From NCBI RefSeq assembly GCF_001949145.1, contig NW_019091396.1, forward strand, positions 1,152,517-1,165,297: 12,781 nt of DNA, read 5' to 3'. The notes under the pieces were generated by a model. The model was not told the origin of the DNA. It made no database searches and saw only the letters and a program-made list of their open reading frames with translations. The DNA comes from Acanthaster planci (taxonomy: Eukaryota; Echinodermata; Asteroidea; Valvatida; Acanthasteridae). Position 1 is the stretch's first letter. Every line of letters starts with the position of its first letter. This document shows, piece after piece, positions 9,201 to 12,781 of the stretch. Made by a program: the position numbers and the translations under genes.

Positions 9201-12200
9201 TTGAAATGGAAGGGTGTTCCGTCTGCCCATTCAAAGAATCCAGTGGATCTCTTGCTCAGCCCAATCCACGCAAATGTCCGCCTCTCCTCTGCAATCATCC
9301 CTTCCAGTAAAGCTGAAGACATGGAGGGATTTTATGTTAGCAAATGTAGAAGGATGTATGACTTCTAATTATCTGAAAGAGTTAGAATGCACTTTGCTTT
9401 TGGAAGCAGGAACTTAGGACCATGTTTTGAAAGCTAGGAAGAACAACCTGGAGAATCTTTGGGACCAGGTCAAACACAACACCCACCTGAATTGTAAACA
9501 ATTGTGACATCGTAATGCAATTTCAGGGTGCAAATTTACAAACTCTGAACAAATCTCAAGTTTGTCAGATTTCATTAAAAAATGCCTCTCAGAATCAACA
9601 TCACATCTGCGATAGCTTTTAAAGCAAGAATTAATCAGCTGTGAAGCAATTACTTGTTCAGTCGTCAAAGCAACTGTAGTAAATGATGTGATTTCAGTTT
9701 TTTTGTGTATAACTTGGAATAAAATGCGGGGATTTCTCCATTCAACCTGACCCCTACTACAATTAAGCTGATCTGCACCATTCTTAAATACACGTACATG
9801 TAGTAAGGTTTATGACTGTCCGCTGGTCAACTGATGACGTAAAATTGTAACAAAGAACTCTGCTGATCACAGCTTGCATTTTCTGTGTTCCACCACAAAT
9901 TGACCGAACATTATGAAGATCAATCAATAATTTCTGCTAAAAAAATTGGAATGGAGATACACAAATGTACCAAGAGTAAGACCAATTTCCGTTGCAAAAT
10001 GAACATGTCTGTGACAAGCTCCACCCCTCAGCTCACAGCATCAAATACCCTCAGCGGAAAAATACTGACAAAACAAGTCCGATTCTTCATCTGAAATGAC
10101 CCTTTAAAACTTGTTAAAACCTGCACAGGACGAGATTCTGAACTTACATTGGACATTTTGGCCATACACTGTTGCCAAGTTGCCACCTTTGGCATTGCAA
10201 TCTGCTTCAGCATCCGGCCATGTTTGCATTGTGGGTTCACTCCTGCCGAATGCTCCATAACACCAGTTGTTCATACGGAACCAGCCTTTTTCACAGCCTC
10301 CCTCTATTGACAGAAAACACACAACAAGAAGGATGAATAAGGAAACGCGTCATCAAAAGATTCTGGAATGGTCCAAGAAACTGGAGTAATACCTAGCAGA
10401 TCTGGAGGGGTGGATGTAACTAAGGGCTATTTTGTTTAAGAATTAAAGAAATAATGTAGGAAAGGCCAAATTTTGGGGACAATTTTATTTCCTTTCCGTC
10501 CAAAGACTACGTAAAACCCTAAATTTAACGTCATCCCTTAGGAAGGCCATTAAATGTTTCACAAGGAAACTCCCAATTTTGGGGGCACCCCTCCCCCAAC
10601 AAATTTGCCGTCCATCCCTCTCCAAAAAAATGGTTCTGGATCTGCCCTTGAGTAAATATTGAAAAAATAGCTACTAACAGTTAGAGAGCATTGGGGAAAA
10701 TTCTGCTTTAACCATCTCCTTTGCAATTCAGGATGGGACTGCACACTGTTTCCCAGTGAAGCTAGTCCTAGTTTCTGGCTGCTCACAACTGATGAGCACA
10801 TTTTACAACAAATAAAGTGAACTAAAGAACCCTCCATTCCAATTCGGGCTACACACTAAGGTCCAGAAATGAGATTGCTCCTTTTCAATGAGCAGTCAGT
10901 GAAAATATCAGATTATATGGCACCTTGCAATAAAGTAGTAACAGTTTGCAACAAAAGTGGCGACATTTTATCAAATTAGTGTCAAAATGCTAAAAAATTA
11001 CTCTACAAATCATATATTATTTGTGTGAGTTGTCATGACATGAGCAGTGATGAAGTTCAACACGATAACAGGCAGCAACTTACCTGGAACTGGAACTGTG
11101 AATCAAAAAAGGAAAGAAAACAGAAAAATCAGAAATGTTTTCATTGTATTGTTTTTATTACCTTCAATGAAAATAAGGCCCTTTAAAAAAGGTCTTCCAA
11201 AAAATTCAGAGCTAATGACAACTGGTAGAATCTGCACCATGGGCAAATTAAATTCAACAAATCCATTCCTCAATATCTACAAAGAGCGATGCATTGAATG
11301 GTAATGCAAGATTGACTTAAACTGCAGCATTACAAGACTGCTATAGACTTACAAGGCAGAAGTTTTGAAAAATGAAACAGAATTTTCAAGAAAAGCATTT
11401 CACAAAATTGGCCTTCACTTACTAGTTTAAGAACTTTGGAAGGACTAAATTATGGTGAGTCTCAATATAAATGCAGATACATTTCAGTTATCAGTGTAGC
11501 CATTTGACTAAAAACAACACATCCACAGGTGTGTTCACAAATATGTAAGTGTGCAAGCTTCTACACACACAGCAAGCATAAGCACTCCAGCTATTCCAAC
11601 TATCATCTCACTGACTGCAAGGTTTCATCAGGGCCCGAGTTCACAGTTCACAATGTTTGCCATTCTAGCTAGACTGGTGATTACGAGTACAAAATTGTGC
11701 AGCTGGCATGTTACACAGCCATGAAAGTAAGTGCTGAAGAGTTCTCTTTCTCATTTAGTCTTAGAATATTCAAACGCTGAATATATTCAAAGACTGTGCA
11801 ATTCCCAAACTTCAGTTATGTATGTCAAATACAAAGCTCATAACGGACTGCAGTGTCATTGTTGCAACTGTGGTCAGACCATGGTAATGATTGTCATAGA
11901 ATAATACGGCCGTTTCACAGTAGTGCGCTACCAAGAGTTTGCGACGTGTTGGCCAATAACAATGCGCGAAATTTGTCGACCCAATGCGCGTTTTGAAAAG
12001 GTCGACAAATTTCGCGTGTAATGATTGGCCAACGTGTTGTAGACTCTTGTGGTGCACTATTGTGAAACGGCCGTATTGTGCTGCATTTTGAAATAACAAT
12101 TCCTCCTGACCGTTTATACCTTTAGGTTTCTGGCAGGCAAAGTAATGGTTGGAGGAACAGCTCTGGGTTTCCCATTTTCCGTAGCCACTGTTCAATGAGG

Positions 12201-12305
12201 CACAGTCTCTGCTGAAGAAATTTGGCTGGCTGGGCTCCCCCAATTTCCAGTTTTCAAAATCAAGTGGGCTTCCATCATTCCAAATAAACTCGTACTGGTT
12301 GCTTG
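3054..12305 (-). CDS. Multi-CTLD type I membrane receptor, mannose-receptor-like (5' incomplete, spliced)
   Basis: Seen: ten exons join in one open frame to give 439 residues plus stop, with canonical GT-AG introns: 12305-12120, 11095-11084, 10303-10148, 9312-9170, 8121-7992, 7162-6915, 6310-6148, 5385-5353, 3624-3589, 3268-3054. An eleventh, 4397-4365, is probable. Order in the protein: half CTLD (1-61), linker VPVP, full CTLD (about 66-207), full CTLD (about 219-345), proline-rich stalk (346-368), transmembrane helix (about 374-397), 42-residue tail. Known: tandem CTLDs, one helix and a short tail with an F-x-N-x-x-Y signal are typical of the macrophage mannose receptor, Endo180 and PLA2R group, which take up glycoproteins or other ligands at the cell surface. 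Inference: an invertebrate relative of that architecture. The cysteine-rich and fibronectin type II domains of the vertebrate family cannot be checked because the 5' end is outside the window. A membrane lectin of another lineage with fewer CTLDs is equally possible. Confidence 0.9.
3108..3125 (-). other. Cytoplasmic F-x-N-x-x-Y endocytosis motif (FDNAVY)
   Basis: Six codons read F-D-N-A-V-Y about 20 residues after the membrane. The pattern matches the phosphotyrosine-binding/clathrin-adaptor class of internalisation signal known from LDL-receptor and mannose-receptor family tails. The proline of the strict NPxY form is replaced by alanine. Confidence 0.75.
3589..3624 (-). CDS. 36-nt proline-rich juxtamembrane linker exon
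   Basis: The acceptor ttttttcttgacag and donor gtaaag enclose 36 nt, phase 1 at both ends, encoding E-P-P-P-K-P-T-P-G-Q-Q-R with the final G shared with the next exon (residues 357-368). It links the extracellular stalk to the glycine-rich start of the transmembrane exon. Confidence 0.85.
4365..4397 (-). CDS. Probable 33-nt linker exon (Gly/Thr/Gln-rich), possibly optional
   Basis: Inside the 1.7-kb intron between the exons at 5353-5385 and 3589-3624, the minus strand has a pyrimidine-rich tract ending tatctataag, then 33 open nucleotides, then a good donor (AAACAG followed by gtaact). With phase-1 flanks it reads A-G-G-T-Q-A-T-L-N-Q-T and rejoins at E of the next exon. Its length equals that of the neighbouring linker exon, it has the same phase, and it contains no stop. 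It would make the stalk VDTNPPPPGTT-AGGTQATLNQT-EPPPKPTPGQQR. Inference from splice signals and frame only; skipping it also gives an intact protein. Confidence 0.5.
4545..4735 (-). mobile_element. tRNA-derived SINE
   Basis: On the minus strand TAGCTCAGTTGG (4664-4675) matches the RNA polymerase III A box and GGTTCAAATCC (4621-4631) the B box, spaced as in a tRNA. The D-arm pairs perfectly (GCTC/GAGC), but the anticodon stem has mismatches, the T-stem is disturbed and no 3' strand pairs with the acceptor, so it is not a working tRNA gene. About 75 bp of unrelated tail follows, ending at an A-run (T-run on the plus strand near 4542-4549). The boundaries are approximate. Confidence 0.6.
4937..5024. 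mobile_element. 88-bp MITE-like insertion with TIRs and 10-bp target duplication
   Basis: The ends are agtgttgta (4937-4945) and tacaacact (5016-5024), a perfect 9-bp terminal inverted repeat extended imperfectly to a GAGACC/AAGACC stretch. Both sides are flanked by the same 10-mer, agacaaatcc (4927-4936 and 5025-5034), a target-site duplication. The interior is made of GGTCTCGGTCTC-like repeats. A 9-11-bp duplication is typical of Mutator-like elements, so a tiny non-autonomous member is a fair guess. It lies in the intron between exons 5353-5385 and 4365-4397. Confidence 0.75.
5223..5259 (-). pseudogene. Degraded copy of the 33-nt proline-rich linker exon
   Basis: On the minus strand this stretch reads AACCCACCGCCACCA, close to the AACCCACCACCACCA core of exon 5353-5385. 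By eye 22 of 28 aligned bases agree, including flanking bases. A donor-like gtaaat remains on its 3' side, but the acceptor AG is replaced by cg (ttgtcg), so it should not be spliced in. The frame would encode an N-P-P-P-P core as in the active exon. Probably a tandem exon duplicate that has decayed; convergence of proline codons is the alternative. Confidence 0.5.
5353..5385 (-). CDS. 33-nt proline-rich linker exon
   Basis: The acceptor ggtctgttttgtag and donor gtaagt enclose 33 nt, phase 1 at both ends, reading V-D-T-N-P-P-P-P-G-T-T across the junctions (residues 346-356). It continues the frame from the end of the last CTLD and starts the extracellular stalk. A degraded look-alike lies about 100 bp away at 5223-5259. 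Confidence 0.85.
5645..5735 (-). mobile_element. Possible decayed tRNA-like SINE fragment
   Basis: On the minus strand CACTTGGCTAAGAC resembles a leucine/serine-type A box, and AGGTTTGAATC follows about 30 nt later as a B box, then a short A-run (aaaaaaagc). The similarity is weak and there are no clear ends. Confidence 0.3.
6148..6310 (-). CDS. Exon: C-terminal part of CTLD 'C'
   Basis: A 163-nt exon, phase 0 in (acceptor gctcttgcag) and phase 1 out (donor gtaggg). It encodes residues 292-345: KFGWVNNNT, YRNW (306-309), KEPDQG (311-316), NNNCVRI with C321, KWEGVPC with C335, and HNFICQM with C343. The EPN position is EPD and the WND position is WEG, so classical sugar ligation by calcium site 2 is unlikely. 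N301-N-T303 is the only N-glycosylation sequon I see in the three CTLDs. This is the domain nearest the membrane. Confidence 0.93.
6915..7162 (-). CDS. Exon: N-terminal part of CTLD 'C' with its own linker
   Basis: A 248-nt exon, phase 1 in (acceptor ctgttttccag) and phase 0 out (donor gtaagt). It encodes residues 209-291. It opens with a proline-containing linker (DPKLPHDPTGD), then the CTLD start with C221, FDRLCY (229-234), SFDDALAQC (245-253), GASLPSV (257-263), a YQEGFMETLL helix and DAWIGL (283-288). Unlike CTLD 'B', the whole N-terminal half is in one exon, so the two adjacent domains do not share an internal intron after the SV/TV strand. Confidence 0.93.
7163..7991 (-). other. Intron between CTLDs 'B' and 'C' (phase 1)
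   Basis: An 829-bp intron with the unusual donor gtctgt. No additional linker exon could be supported. Confidence 0.75.
7992..8121 (-). CDS. Exon: C-terminal part of CTLD 'B'
   Basis: A 130-nt exon, phase 0 in (acceptor tctcaatag) and phase 1 out. It encodes residues 166-208: KCVRM with C171, GMWSNSLC with C189, and GGYFCQKPA with C204, which completes the six cysteines of this long-form CTLD. WND is replaced by WSN. The segment between the last two cysteines (GDEGPHSSARGG) is somewhat long. The donor is gtctgt, weaker than the others in the gene, but frame and domain ending both require it. Confidence 0.9.
8122..9169 (-). other. Intron inside CTLD 'B' (phase 0)
   Basis: A 1,048-bp intron splitting the CTLD after the loop that replaces EPN. 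No convincing extra exon or mobile element is visible. Confidence 0.8.
9170..9312 (-). CDS. Exon: middle of CTLD 'B' with WIGL core
   Basis: A 143-nt exon, entering in phase 1 (acceptor atgtcttcag) and leaving in phase 0 (donor gtaagc). It encodes residues 118-165: helix 2 (SLLEGMIAEERRTF), the conserved WIGL (133-136), FEWADGTP (144-151) and FKQW (154-157). The place normally held by G-EPN is KNFPDMS (159-165), so the carbohydrate-specificity triplet is absent. The downstream junction falls directly after this loop. Confidence 0.92.
9313..10147 (-). other. Intron inside CTLD 'B' (phase 1)
   Basis: An 835-bp intron before helix 2 of the domain. A decent donor-like ttcag/gtgggt at about 9485-9490 lacks a usable upstream acceptor. 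Nothing else is recognised. Confidence 0.8.
10148..10303 (-). CDS. Exon: N-terminal part of CTLD 'B'
   Basis: A 156-nt exon, phase 1 at both ends, with acceptor ctgtcaatag and donor gtaagt. It encodes residues 66-117, the opening of a long-form CTLD: the first cysteine in CEKGW (69-73), NNWCY (77-81) with the second cysteine, then TWPDAEADC (93-101) with the helix-1 cysteine, and GGNLATV (105-111). The C-x-x-GW-x(5)-WCY start and the W..AE..C pattern are diagnostic of the family. It follows the VPVP microexon and is continued by exon 9170-9312. Confidence 0.92.
10555..10660 (-). repeat. Possible interspersed-repeat fragment
   Basis: On the minus strand this reads caagggcagatccagaacc, then a T-run, a GGAGAGGGATGG stretch and a G-rich block. 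The 'GGGCRGATCCAG plus G-rich' layout is common in dispersed repeats of animal genomes. The assignment rests on memory of that pattern, with no matching copy in this window. Confidence 0.3.
11084..11095 (-). CDS. 12-nt linker microexon encoding V-P-V-P
   Basis: On the minus strand a long pyrimidine tract ending in gattcacag is followed by the 12 nt TTCCAGTTCCAG and then by a consensus donor, gtaagt. With phase-1 flanks (exon 12120-12305 ends in G, exon 10148-10303 begins AG) it reads G|TT CCA GTT CCA G|AG, so the protein becomes KPK-VPVP-EGGC exactly between two CTLDs. Skipping it also keeps frame (KPK-EGGC), so it may be an optional linker. The splice sites are better than many around the longer exons. 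No transcript evidence is available here, and very short exons can arise by chance. Confidence 0.65.
11903..12077. mobile_element. Hairpin MITE with 78-79-bp inverted arms
   Basis: Two arms (11903-11981 and 12000-12077) are near-complete reverse complements, starting AATACGGCCGTTTCACA and running inward through TTGGCCAAT, CGCGAAATTTGTCGACC, with only about 18 nt between them. There is no coding sequence. A TA dinucleotide lies at each tip (11905-11906 and 12074-12075), compatible with a TA target duplication, so a Tc1/mariner-type non-autonomous element is possible; the superfamily is not proven. It sits in an intron only 43 bp from exon 12120-12305. Confidence 0.8.
12120..12305 (-). CDS. Exon: C-terminal half of CTLD 'A' (first in the window)
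   Basis: This 186-nt exon has phase 1 at both ends. The acceptor is ttccttcag and the donor is AAAG followed by gtataa. It encodes 61 whole codons covering the long-loop half of a C-type lectin-like fold: WNDGSP (8-13), FENW (16-19), GEPS (22-25), the loop cysteines C34 and C49, and the closing C57-QKP. In sugar-binding CTLDs the second motif after NW is EPN or QPD and the strand before the penultimate cysteine is WND. Here they are EPS and WET, so the principal calcium site looks lost. The first half (WIGL and the N-terminal cysteines) must come from an exon beyond 12781, since I find no such sequence in 12306-12781. An alternative acceptor four bases further in (cagcaag) would give phase 2; I prefer phase 1 because the exon is then symmetric. 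Confidence 0.9.
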
Positions 12306-12781
12306 CTGAAGGAAATTGGTCAGGGAAAGAATACCAGTGGCAAACATGAGGCCGATGGACAATTGTGACACAAACTTCTGGTGTGCATGCATTAGGCCAA
12401 GTAAAGGAGATCTTAATTCAAGTTTTTATCCGAGGAATTGGACAGTAGGGGCCTCCATACTCAAACAACTTCAAACCTTTTTAATTGCTAATTCTCTTTA
12501 ATAAACCAGAAACAGGCAAAAAGCCAACAAATGTGCCTATACAGCCACCAGATCGAGCACAAACATGTCAATGCATTCAGAGCTAGGTCAGATTCATTCA
12601 CATGAAAATCTCATACAGCAAACGCCCACCTGCGCTAAAGCATAGGCAACCACCAAAAGATGCTATTTATACATATATGTGGCGTGACATGCAGGATACG
12701 TACGACCCAGGCTGAAACAAACCTCTGGCACTGTCTAACCCCCCCCATCTGCCACCACCTTCATCCAATTCCACAACAGCA
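12306..12781 (-). other. Intron upstream of the first visible exon
   Basis: No N-terminal CTLD half, signal peptide or promoter is visible on the minus strand, so the gene continues past the right edge. It contains a short C-run at about 12740. Confidence 0.6.

Noticed and set aside
11394-11421. Good donor (AACTA/gtaagt) in the intron before CTLD 'B'
   Set aside because: The only nearby acceptors give 11- or 22-nt exons that would break the frame.

Overview
The window is animal nuclear DNA: AT-rich, with spliced exons joined by GT-AG introns of 0.3-1.7 kb, short inverted-repeat elements and tRNA-like SINE remnants. I see no bacterial operon structure and no phage or CRISPR feature. The protein type (a tandem C-type lectin receptor of the macrophage mannose receptor kind) and the repeat content suggest a marine invertebrate such as a cnidarian, lophotrochozoan or invertebrate deuterostome. 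The sequence alone does not settle the phylum.

One gene dominates, on the minus strand from the right edge to about 2870. It is the 3' part of a type I membrane receptor. In transcription order it has: the second half of a C-type lectin-like domain (CTLD; 12120-12305), a 12-nt microexon (11084-11095), a complete three-exon CTLD (10148-10303, 9170-9312, 7992-8121), a complete two-exon CTLD (6915-7162, 6148-6310), short linker exons (5353-5385, probably 4365-4397, 3589-3624), and a last exon (3054-3268) with the transmembrane helix, the cytoplasmic tail and the stop. Every junction keeps the reading frame. All inter-domain and linker junctions are phase 1, so each linker can be added or skipped without a frameshift. 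The signal peptide and N-terminal domains lie beyond position 12781. A poly(A) signal is at 2891-2896.

All three CTLDs keep the fold-forming cysteines and tryptophans but lack the EPN/QPD plus WND calcium and sugar-binding signature. The tail carries FDNAVY, an F-x-N-x-x-Y internalisation motif comparable to that of mannose receptors. The inference is an endocytic or adhesive receptor whose membrane-proximal lectin domains probably do not bind sugar in the classical calcium-dependent way.

The introns and the 3' flank hold mobile-element debris: a near-perfect hairpin MITE (11903-12077), an 88-bp element with 9-bp terminal inverted repeats and a 10-bp target-site duplication (4937-5024), one clear tRNA-derived SINE (about 4545-4735) and one weak one (about 5645-5735), an inverted-repeat element (317-450), and an unusual block where four copies of GGYACTCAC alternate with palindromes (916-1055). 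I could support no gene in 1-2860. Residue numbers below start at the first complete codon of exon 12120-12305 and leave out the probable exon 4365-4397, which would add 11 residues after residue 356.
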